A DNA stretch of 64,000 nt from Melampsora larici-populina 98AG31. Taxonomy: Eukaryota > Basidiomycota > Pucciniomycetes > Pucciniales > Melampsoraceae. The notes below the pieces were generated by a model. It was not told where the DNA came from and ran no database searches. It saw nothing but the letters and a program-made list of their open reading frames with translations. The stretch is taken from NCBI RefSeq assembly GCF_000204055.1, contig NW_006768797.1, positions 257,380-321,379 on the forward strand, read 5' to 3'. Numbering within the stretch: the first letter of the stretch is position 1; every line of letters starts with the position of its first letter. The position numbers were made by a program, and so were the translations under genes. Below, piece by piece: positions 23,707 to 33,111 of this stretch.

Positions 23707-23894
23707 TGTTATGACCCGCTCTCAGGGTGGTGTCTGTTGGGAGTGGAGGGTGGTCTTGGTCTGCTATCTTCACGCTGATCTATGATGATTGTTGCATAAG
23801 GAAAAGAGAGAGATACAACATGGGGGTTTGTACAAACATAAGTCTTATATCTGTGACATGTATCTGGCCTTTCACGTGTGTAATAGTTATAACA
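23707..23894 (-). repeat. 5' LTR of Ty3 element 1
   Basis: 188 bp, matching 14951-15138 except at four positions. Confidence 0.93.
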
Positions 23895-24738
23895 AATTGC
23901 CATTACCAGAGATCAACTTCTCAAACTGGCATGAGGCTTATTGAATTGATCAGTTCACTGTGGGGGTGAACAACTTACTTTCTTTCTCTCCACTTTCTGT
24001 CATTATAAACAAAAGTGGATGGCTCTGAGTTCAAACCAGGCTATCAAATTGGACAGGATGCAAATTCAATTGATTTGGTGGATGATATTTGTTTCCCAAG
24101 TGCTAAGAGACTCTTTTGATCTACTTGAGACACCTTCTTAATGATGACATATCCTCTTTCATTGTGTCACATGCAATACTTGATTGTAAATCCTTCTGCT
24201 ATCTTCAATTCTACCTTGCAAAAGCCTGTCTCGGAGGAGAAATCAATGAACTCAAGCAAGGTTGTTCAATTCTAAGTCCACTATCAATATCAAGCAAAAA
24301 CTCTTCACTTGTCACTGCAAAGATAATATATTTTTCCACAGTGAAAAATGATTGCATTTATTTTAAAATGATTGACAAAAAACCGTTTCTGAAATTGAGG
24401 GCCCAGTTTTAGCCCAAAATTCTTGACAAAAGGATTGCAGAGAGATACAATGCTGTTTGTCCTTGAACGTTTTTTTCAAGTTGGCTAGAGTGTTTTACTC
24501 AGAAGTAACTCAGCAAGCAATTCCTGATACTTTTTTGGGTTTTTGAAAGCGCACAGCAGTTCAAAAAATCCAGAAAAATCAGAACAGATCAAAAATGCCC
24601 TTTGTGATGTTCAGTGATTTTCTTGTATTTTTTGGTGCCTTTGTCTTGGATATACCACTGTAAACATCATTCAACTTCCCCAATTTGGCAGAGGAAAATG
24701 ATTAATAGTACAGTTTTTCATAAAAGAATCTAATACTG
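23895..24738. other. Non-coding region after Ty3 element 1
   Basis: AT-rich sequence with short frames only; nothing recognised. Confidence 0.4.
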
Positions 24739-25196
24739 CACACCTGGGCCATTTCACCCACACTACATATGTGCAGCAAGCTAAGTCAATAGTTGTCTAT
24801 CATGTACATACAGGTCTGCTCAGTTTTTTGCCCATCAGAATAAATAAATCACATGTTATACCACATGTAACTTTTTCGACTTTGAAATTTTTTTTCCCAA
24901 AAATTCACTACATATAATTCTGTAGCTGCTCAGGCAATATTGTTGAAGCTATGTCTTAGTAACAGAAAGTGTGTTACATGCAGTTGAGTTGATGAGATCA
25001 CACCAAAACATTGAGTCAGTGTATGTAGTCAATCTTTTGGAAGCTTTTTTCAATCTGAAAGAAGTTACAGCATGTATTACATATGAATAACTTGTCCTGA
25101 TGAGCAGATAACTGAGCAGAACTGTATGTACATGATAACCACATATTCACTGAGCCTGCTACACATATGTAGTGTGGGTGTTATGGCTCAGGTGTG
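24739..25196. mobile_element. 458-bp foldback/MITE with long inverted repeats
   Basis: It starts CACACCTGGGCCATTTCACC and ends with the complement (GGCTCAGGTGTG). The arms share CACCCACACTACATATGTG and, further in, ATCATGTACATACAG and TCTGCTCAGTT. The inverted similarity therefore extends about 110 bp on each side, with substitutions. No coding frame. A target duplication was not evident, so the superfamily is open. Confidence 0.72.
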
Positions 25197-26232
25197 GAGT
25201 GATAGACCATTTTATGACAAATCATACTCCCAATCATTTTTCCCTGCCCACTTGGGGAACCCGAATAATGTCTGCAGTGATACGCAAGGTATAACACCAA
25301 AAGTTGTTCTCTGTTTGCCAAATAAATTGTAAATGTATTTTGGGTCACCAATGTATCAAATGTGGACCGATGATCCTGAAATTTTTTCCACACAATGGCA
25401 CATCCTTTGTTGTGTTGCAAATTTTTTTCCGGGTGGTTTTGGAGCCTTGTACATATGTCAGCATAATATATATAGTTTTAACAATACACATGTGATGGTA
25501 TACATACTGAGCCAGCAAGATCCCAAAAAAAATGTTCAACAAAGGGGATGCTGTCCTTCACTCATGATTCTTTTTCTGGCTTGGTCTTGTAGATTTTGGA
25601 GGCTTAAATGAGTGCGCAAGTTCCGCATTTCTGTCTATCTTGCCAAAAAATCTGGGAAATCACCAAACGGAGTGCTAGAATTTTTCTATGTCCGCCAAAT
25701 TCTTCCACCGGAAAGAAAATCACACAATTTTACTTACCTGATTTTTTTAGATTTTTGGACCAATATGAAGCATGCCATTTCAATTTCTGGTTTCAATCAT
25801 TTTTCACCATGGAAAAATATATTATCTTTGCAGTGTGTCAAGATGTCAAATGAGGTTATTTTTCACAAGCTTGTTTCATCACTCTTTTTTTGCAAAGTTT
25901 TGAAGACAGCCTGAGATGGCAAGGAAACAGACCCTGGGTGGCCATTTGTGTGGTGTGAAGACAAGCCAGAGGCCAAATCTGGACCTGACCCTTCTCAAAC
26001 CATTTCAAGGCAGACCTGGTTGGCAGCCTTGAGGCTGAATTGAAATCAGCAGTCAGTGGGCTGCTCTATTGAGGCCGTAGCCCGTCTGAAGGCCGTAAAC
26101 CAATCCAACCATTGGACACCCAAGTAAAGGCCATTCTCTGACGCAGAACCCTCCTGTGGGGCGTCAAAAAAAGGATGATGTTTTTACCATATTAAACCTC
26201 CAAAATTGGGTGCAGTTTGTTCATAATTTATG
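25197..26232. other. Non-coding region
   Basis: No credible exon chain. A G/C-richer patch at 25915-26120 may be an old repeat. Confidence 0.35.
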
Positions 26233-26697
26233 CACAAACTTTGCCGTGTGAGCTGGAAAAATTTGGCTGAGGAATTTTTCATTCCTCCATACCCACGTAC
26301 CCTACAGACAAATGTCTTTTGGACCAAAGAAAAGAGTTGTGCACCTGCTCAAGCTACACATACTGGTCCTGTTAAAATTCACTCTTGGGTTCAGGAAAGC
26401 GCCAAAAAAGAGACTTGAAGAATTGGTTTTTGTGTAACATTCCAGCGCGTGTGGCGTGAGCTTTTGACAGGTCGGTCAGTCTTCTGCCCAATTTTGGTGT
26501 TTTTTGCAAGCTTCACCATCACATTGCTCAGTGAGTTTTGCATCAAATCAGATTTAGGCTACACACGTGTGTGCAGATTAAGCGGGTGCATAGCTCTTTT
26601 CTGTGGTCCCAAGGATATTTGCTTGTGGGGCATGCAGATATGGAGCGTTGAAAAAGTCCCCAGCCAAACTTTTCCGGCTCACACGCCAAATTTTGTG
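26233..26697. mobile_element. 465-bp element with ~50-bp inverted repeats
   Basis: The left arm CACAAACTTTGCCGTGTGAG pairs with the right arm (GGCTCACACGCCAAATTTTGTG). The match continues inward through GGAAAA..TTTGGCTG and a TTTTTCA block for about 50 bp. Non-coding. It abuts a GAGAGGGACT hairpin and a GGACTTTGTTAAGTTAGC motif (26737-26756) shared with the MITE at 40363. Confidence 0.65.
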
Positions 26698-26804
26698 TAG
26701 CAGTCCCTCTCTTGACCACTCGTTCGTCCGAGAGGGACTTTGTTAAGTTAGCAGCTAGCTCATAGAGGTTCTTTCTTGAAACCTTGCCCGAGGTGGATGT
26801 TGCC

Positions 26805-27244
26805 AGGACCCTGGAAAGCTCCTGGAGAACAAACCGTCCTGAGGGGGTTTTCGGATACCGGTGTTTTGTGAAGTCATGTCACATGGTACCAGAGATGTGA
26901 CAGGTGCAAAAGATGCGCCTCAACGAGGGCTATCAGATGGTACACATGTCTGACCCTGAACATGACTGGTGGCTTGGGAAATGTGTGATTTGTAACTTTT
27001 GCCCCCCCAGACCGACGAAAATCCATACCGGCTCGGGTTGGGTACTTACATACGGATATCTCGGTGATTACACGTGGTACAGAACTGAAAGTATATGTAA
27101 TCGAGAGCCCTGATCAAGGCGCTTCTCCTACCACCAAGAAATCCATGTTAACCCACCTCTCCTCGGGGCAAATAGTGAGAGTGTGAGGGCCGGGGCCGGA
27201 ATGGATCGAGGACGGTTTGTTCTCCAGGAGCTTTCCGGGGTCCT
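26805..27244. repeat. Inverted repeat, 36-bp arms with one mismatch
   Basis: 26805-26840 (AGGACCCTGGAAAGCTCC...) is the reverse complement of 27209-27244 apart from one base. The arms are 368 bp apart. It lies just outside the left end of the hAT-1 element. The region between is GC-richer than the surroundings and non-coding. It may be another foldback element whose outer ends are eroded. Confidence 0.75.
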
Positions 27245-27758
27245 GTGTTGCCTGATGAGTGTGACTGACTTCGGGCCGACCGAAATCAGGAAATTTCCCT
27301 GGCTGTTAAGGCTCTCGCCCGACACGCCCGGATGGCTTTCGGGGTTTGCCCGTCCAAGTTTGATTTCTGGACGGTGACGCCTCGGCCAAGCCTCGAAAAA
27401 CTCAAAACCTAACCGGGCATCCGGCCATGCTCGAGCTCTACTGTGGCCGAGGCGCCCGAAAAGAAGGTTCGAGTGGTTTTTGAGTTCTTACATTTGTGAT
27501 TCAGATTCCAGATCATGAATCATCAGATCAATCACATGAAAACAATCCCAAGAACTGTTTCATCTGCTCAAATTTCTCCTAGGCAGAGTCCTAGACGTCA
27601 TCGCTCTTCCATAGTTCAGACTCCCAAGTCCAGCCTCTCATCCATTGCGACCTCATCTCCCCTGGCATCATCTAGATTTCGAGTGAATTCCTACAAGCGA
27701 TCATGGGTTCGGGCACACTTCAAGAGTGTCACAGTTGATGATAACATCAGAAATGTAT

Positions 27759-28153
27759 TGTAAGACCTACGGTCATTACATTACACATAGATCAAAATAC
27801 TTAATAATTAGGACTTAAACTTAAGGATGCTGTTTCGTTATATATATTGTTTTCAAATTCTACTCCTGGTTCCTTAGTGATCTGGGACTGACTTCCCACC
27901 TCATATCCTTCGGAACCAGGTACGTCTTATTTCTTTTCATTTTCTCTTACTTTGTTCTATAGTTGTGGTTATGATGGTTAGAGTGATCTGGGACTGACTT
28001 CCCACCTCATATCCTTCGGAACCAGTCTCCTTTACTGGGATCTCTGTTGGTTTGAAATATAAAAAGTCTCTTGGGTTCTAGAAACCCTGTCCCGCTGTGC
28101 CTCACAGCGTCCCTGTTATTGTGATCTCGAGTGAAGGTCATACAGACCTTACA
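27759..28153 (+). repeat. 5' LTR of Ty3 element 2
   Basis: 395 bp with TG...CA ends. Inside the LTR a ~44-bp block (AGTGATCTGGGACTGACTTC...CGGAACCAG) is present twice, near 27877 and 27981. Confidence 0.96.
28058..28066 (+). promoter_or_regulatory. Candidate LTR TATA box
   Basis: TATAAAAAG lies about 95 bp before the LTR end and is the best TATA-like match in the LTR; the copy in the 3' LTR is at 33016. A longer TATATATATT stretch at 27839-27848 is an alternative. Confidence 0.4.
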
Positions 28154-28436
28154 CTTTTTTTTTCTCAAACCCAATTCCGAGACACCGACGCCAACTTTAC
28201 AGCGATCACTTCGAACTGTTCAATTTTAATTACCCCATACCAATTGAAACTTAATCTCATTCAATCCGAATCAACTCAATTGTACTCAATCACCATATTA
28301 TCTCACTACAGTTCGAAACACCTCTGGTTCTCCACACTCTGGAGAACCATCCCGACCATTCGGTCGATCATCTTTTTTTTCTTCGTATGAATACTGGACT
28401 GCGGGAAAATCAGACCCAATTGGTCAAGCCGGACCT

Positions 28437-30896
28437 TTGCCAGACCCAGAGGCGATTATTCGAGCGGCTAACAAAGCTAATCGACTCGCCAAGCTAGAAA
28501 ACAAGCAAGACATTCAGACTCAGACTCAGACTCAGACTCAGCCAGACTCAGACTCTTCTAATAGCCAGCAACCATCTCTGCCAGATACTCCCTCTAGACA
28601 ACGTACCGACACCTTACTACCATTTAAGACCGCACCGCCGTACTTACAACATCTGAAAAGCAAGCAGGGTTGTGCCACGATGAGCGAGCAGGGCCAATCA
28701 GCAGCAGACGACAAGCCTATGCCCGATCTAGTTAGACTCGTTCTGGAATCTCAGCTTGCCGGGAATAGACGCATGGAAAAGCTAGAAGAAATTGTTTTAA
28801 AACTTGCAGAAAATCAGACCAATGCAGCAGCAGACGCAGCGACGACAGTATCTAGAGAGGAGGGCAGCATCGACCTCACGAGATTCCGCACAGCTGATGG
28901 ACCTGTCTTCAAGGGTCCGTATCACGATGTCGAAGCTTTCTTGACGTGGTTTTCATCCTTGAAAACTTTCTTTCGTACCAAGGGCGTCATACTAGACGAA
29001 GATCGAATCACCTTAGTCGGCAACTACCTTACTGAACCAAACGCTCATGCCTTCTACGAAGGAGGATTCGACAGATTCATCAGAGGTTCTTGGCACTCAT
29101 TTGTGAAAACTCTTTTCGCAGCATGCTTGCCTAACGATTGGATGGACAAGTTGTACGAGAAAGCCCAGCACTTACGCATGTCGTCGTACGAGGACTTCAA
29201 AACTTATAGTACTCGAGCTCGTACAATTCAGAACTTGATCAATTTTGATGACGTCAAGTTGGACGATTACCAGTTAGCAAAGTTCGTGGAGTATGGTATG
29301 CTAGAAGAACTCAAGGCTGGAGTGAAGCTGTGGGGATATACTAAGGCCGACAAGGATTTCACTTACCATCAGTTCGAAAGTCAATGTGAAACCTTATATG
29401 ACTCACTCATCGCCTCAAGAATTATCAACAAGAAGTCTCGGGTCGCCGCGCAGCCCAGCTCTTTTGGGCCGACTCGACCCCATGTAGCCAGCACCTCATC
29501 GTCTTACACTTCAGCACCAAGATTGACCGACGAAGAGTATCAGTGGAAGATCGCATCGTATCGTGATGTGTTGGGCATCTGTCATTTCTGTAAAAGCTAT
29601 TGTGGAAGCGAATACCGTGCTTGCAAGGGACCTTACGTCAGACAGAAGGTTTTGTTCCCTCCAGGATACGTGGCTCCACCAAAACCAGCCAACTACGTGC
29701 CTCCAAGGGCTCGGTCATCGCCTCCATCTTCAGCGCCGACAGCAGGACGAGCTACCTTACCTCCAGCTGGCAGACCACCAATCTCGTACGCCAAGGCAGC
29801 CGCGACCGCCGAATTTCCAGAACTTGATCAAGCTTCGGTCGCTGCGTTGCAAGCTTTGGATGAGGAACTCAAACAAACTGAAAGAGAAGAGTGCGTACCC
29901 GAACACAAAGCTCCTCGTGTCATTATCGAACTCATGTGCAATGGCAAACGATTGAGAGCCTTAGCTGATCCAGGGGCCGAAATTAATTTATTAACAGATC
30001 AAGCGGCGGAAATGCTTAAACTTCACCGTCGCCAATTGGTTCGGCCTACGCAGCTAGGCTTGGCAGTTACAACCAACTCCCCTCCACCGTTGTTGACACA
30101 CTTCACGATCGCAAATCTTTCGGACGAGGTATCAGGGAGAAGATTTGACAGAACATTTTTCAAGTTAGGAGATGTGGGTGGCGAGTTTGATATGATTTTA
30201 GGCACCCCCTTCTTTAGAATCTTTCAATTCTCTGTGTCTGTCTGCCAAAGGGCCATTGTTTGCGAGCAAAGTGGAATGAAAATTATTGATTATAGGCGTT
30301 TGATTGAGATGAAAGAGAGAGAGTTGCGTGAGAATGTGCCGCGGATTGTTGAACCAGTGAGAGTGACAGAAGGTTGGGAGGCAGAAGTGAGTAAGCGTGA
30401 AAAGGCTTTATCAGCAGCAAGTTTGGCAGAACAAGAGCGAGGAGAGATATTAGAGAGAGAATTTTTTGAGGAATTTAAAGATTTATTTCCGTCCGATATA
30501 CCAGCAGTTTCAGACAAGGCTGAAGAGGAAGGCTTGTTTACGGATGGTTCATTTCCCGAGAAGATGCAAAATGAAAGCTCCAAGATCAGACACAAGATTA
30601 TCCTCAAGGATCCAGAGGCAGTCATCAAGGAGAAACAATATACTTATCCGGTGAGACATCTGAAGTCTTGGCAAGCTCTGATTGATCAACATTTAGCCGC
30701 TGGAAGAATACGTCGTTCAACGAGCCAATACGCTTCGCCCAGCCTGATTATACCGAAGAAGGACCCTAACGAACTTCCAAGATGGGTATGTGATTACCGC
30801 GTCTTGAACAGTCAGACCGTGAGGGACCGTGCTTCTTTACCTAATGTAGACACGTTGGTCAGACTGGTGGCGAGTGGCAAGTTTTTTTCCATCATC
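28437..30896 (+). CDS. Gag-pol of Ty3 element 2, 5' part to the gap
   Basis: A single open frame running into the N gap. The start is uncertain: the frame is open from upstream of 28437, whose codon is not ATG; the first good in-frame ATG is about 28680. A QTQTQT-repeat and disordered region comes first. The gag capsid-like region follows (VFKGPYHDVEAFLTWF, FVKTLFAACLPNDW). The Cys cluster CHFCKSYCGSEYRAC replaces a classical CCHC knuckle. The protease-like motif is LADPGAEINLL (Asp codon near 29967), with Pro where most families have Thr or Ser. RT begins with RIRRSTSQYASPSLIIPKKD and RWVCDYRVLN and breaks off at GKFFSII, just before catalytic motif A. Confidence 0.9.
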
Positions 30897-31890
30897 NNNN
30901 NNNNNNNNNNNNNNNNNNNNNNNNNNNNNNNNNNNNNNNNNNNNNNNNNNNNNNNNNNNNNNNNNNNNNNNNNNNNNNNNNNNNNNNNNNNNNNNNNNNN
31001 NNNNNNNNNNNNNNNNNNNNNNNNNNNNNNNNNNNNNNNNNNNNNNNNNNNNNNNNNNNNNNNNNNNNNNNNNNNNNNNNNNNNNNNNNNNNNNNNNNNN
31101 NNNNNNNNNNNNNNNNNNNNNNNNNNNNNNNNNNNNNNNNNNNNNNNNNNNNNNNNNNNNNNNNNNNNNNNNNNNNNNNNNNNNNNNNNNNNNNNNNNNN
31201 NNNNNNNNNNNNNNNNNNNNNNNNNNNNNNNNNNNNNNNNNNNNNNNNNNNNNNNNNNNNNNNNNNNNNNNNNNNNNNNNNNNNNNNNNNNNNNNNNNNN
31301 NNNNNNNNNNNNNNNNNNNNNNNNNNNNNNNNNNNNNNNNNNNNNNNNNNNNNNNNNNNNNNNNNNNNNNNNNNNNNNNNNNNNNNNNNNNNNNNNNNNN
31401 NNNNNNNNNNNNNNNNNNNNNNNNNNNNNNNNNNNNNNNNNNNNNNNNNNNNNNNNNNNNNNNNNNNNNNNNNNNNNNNNNNNNNNNNNNNNNNNNNNNN
31501 NNNNNNNNNNNNNNNNNNNNNNNNNNNNNNNNNNNNNNNNNNNNNNNNNNNNNNNNNNNNNNNNNNNNNNNNNNNNNNNNNNNNNNNNNNNNNNNNNNNN
31601 NNNNNNNNNNNNNNNNNNNNNNNNNNNNNNNNNNNNNNNNNNNNNNNNNNNNNNNNNNNNNNNNNNNNNNNNNNNNNNNNNNNNNNNNNNNNNNNNNNNN
31701 NNNNNNNNNNNNNNNNNNNNNNNNNNNNNNNNNNNNNNNNNNNNNNNNNNNNNNNNNNNNNNNNNNNNNNNNNNNNNNNNNNNNNNNNNNNNNNNNNNNN
31801 NNNNNNNNNNNNNNNNNNNNNNNNNNNNNNNNNNNNNNNNNNNNNNNNNNNNNNNNNNNNNNNNNNNNNNNNNNNNNNNNNNNNNNNNNN
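30897..31890. other. Assembly gap, 994 N
   Basis: A continuous N run. Frames that cross it are artefacts. It hides RT motifs A to E, RNase H and most of integrase. Confidence 0.99.
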
Positions 31891-32307
31891 CGCCCACTCG
31901 TGGCACAACCAATAGAAGAGTCCGATCCTAGTTCGTTAACCAAATGGATCAGCCTCCGAGAAGACACTTGGGCGGCGGCCAAGGATGCGCTTTGGACGAG
32001 TCGTGTGCAGCAAGCACTCCATCACAACAAACATGTGCGCTCGACAGATCCGGTGGAAATGGGTTCGTGGATGCTTTTGGACTCAGCAGACTGGAAAGGC
32101 AAACACATGGGAGGGGTGGCGAAACTGAAAGAGAAGTTTGAGGGTCCCTATCAGGTGGTGAAATCCTTCAATCACGGTCAAAACGTGGAGCTCGACTTAC
32201 CGGAGGGTGACAGACGGCACCCAGTGTTTCACATTTCGAAGGTCAAACCCTACGTGGATCGGGAGGATGAAGGAGGTGCACCGTTAGGACGAGGATTACA
32301 AAAGTAA
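31891..32307 (+). CDS. Integrase C-terminus of Ty3 element 2
   Basis: An open frame out of the gap to TAA at 32305-32307. It encodes a helical segment (WAAAKDALWTSRVQQALHHN), then the GPY/F-type module KLKEKFEGPYQVVKSF and RRHPVFHISKVKPY, typical of Ty3 integrase tails. No chromodomain follows, unlike element 1, so the two elements belong to different lineages. Confidence 0.88.
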   Translation, partial: RPLVAQPIEESDPSSLTKWISLREDTWAAAKDALWTSRVQQALHHNKHVRSTDPVEMGSWMLLDSADWKGKHMGGVAKLKEKFEGPYQVVKSFNHGQNVELDLPEGDRRHPVFHISKVKPYVDREDEGGAPLGRGLQK

Positions 32308-32716
32308 GTTCCTTCCAAAGTATGCACCGCCGGGTCTCTACTACCCCAAAAGTTGTCAAAAAAAAAAAAAAAAAAAAAACATACCTCGGCCACTCTGTGA
32401 GCACAAATTCTTCGACGTCTTGCCCATTAGGTCTTCACGAGGACAACTTTCACGGACGACCGGGATACACATTCGATTTTTTTTCTTTCTTCTCTTTTCT
32501 TTTCTTCTTTATTTCACTTTATCATTTTAGTTTCTTTTTTTTTTTTTTCTTTATTTCTTTCAATTGAAGTTATGGTTTTTTTTTGATTTTCTCATTTCTT
32601 TTTTCTTTTAAATAGAAACCTTTTAGTAGGATTATGTTTTTTTGCTTTTCTATTTCTTTTTTCTTTTTACTTTTTATCAACTTATTGACGTCTATCCTTT
32701 TCATAGGAGGGAAGAC
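32308..32716 (+). other. 3' untranslated region and polypurine tract of Ty3 element 2
   Basis: After the stop come a ~21-base A run (about 32358-32378), a CGG-containing stretch and a long T/C-rich tract (about 32478-32700). AGGAGGGAAGA (32705-32715) lies immediately before the 3' LTR and is the likely polypurine primer. Confidence 0.7.
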
Positions 32717-33111
32717 TGTAAGACCTACGGTCATTACATTACACATAGATCAAAATACTTAATAATTAGGACTTAAACTTAAGGATGCTGTTTCGTTATA
32801 TATATTGTTTTCAAATTCTACTCCTGGTTCCTTAGTGATCTGGGACTGACTTCCCACCTCATATCCTTCGGAACCAGGTACGTCTTATTTCTTTTCATTT
32901 TCTCTTACTTTGTTCTATAGTTGTGGTTATGATGGTTAGAGTGATCTGGGACTGACTTCCCACCTCATATCCTTCGGAACCAGTCTCCTTTACTGGGATC
33001 TCTGTTGGTTTGAAATATAAAAAGTCTCTTGGGTTCTAGAAACCCTGTCCTGCTGTGCCTCACAGCGTCCCTGTTATTGTGATCTCGAGTGAAGGTCATA
33101 CAGACCTTACA
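32717..33111 (+). repeat. 3' LTR of Ty3 element 2
   Basis: 395 bp, identical to the 5' LTR except one C/T difference by direct comparison. Confidence 0.96.

Larger units (their letters stand above)
14951..23894 (-). mobile_element. Ty3/gypsy retrotransposon 1 (chromovirus-like), degenerate
   Basis: An 8.94-kb element on the complement between two 188-bp LTRs (TGTTAT...ATAACA). Near-identical flanks ATTTG (14946-14950) and AATTG (23895-23899) look like a 5-bp target duplication with one change. Gene order on - is gag, protease, RT, RNase H, integrase, chromodomain, the Ty3/gypsy order. LTRs differ at four of 188 positions, so insertion was fairly recent. The coding region carries a gag stop, at least three frameshifts, a catalytic-site change in RT, a 1.54-kb insertion in integrase and a probable 0.4-kb insertion before it. 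Confidence 0.93.
27759..33111 (+). mobile_element. Ty3/gypsy retrotransposon 2, very young, with assembly gap
   Basis: 395-bp LTRs (TGTAAGACCT...AGACCTTACA) differ at a single base (near 28092/33050). The target duplication TGTAT is perfect (27754-27758, 33112-33116). The insertion site is inside the BED finger of hAT-1. Internal order on + is gag, protease, RT, gap, integrase C-terminus, as in Ty3/gypsy. No stop or frameshift is visible in the sequenced part, so this is a candidate for a recently active copy. Confidence 0.95.

Noticed and set aside
27207..27450. GC-rich block left of and at the start of hAT-1 considered as a gene
   Set aside because: Frames there are short and the GC richness is explained by inverted repeats and the hAT subterminal region.
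30812..32307. Long open frames on both strands crossing 30897-31890
   Set aside because: They consist mainly of N positions; the gap has no stop codons by construction, so these frames are artefacts.
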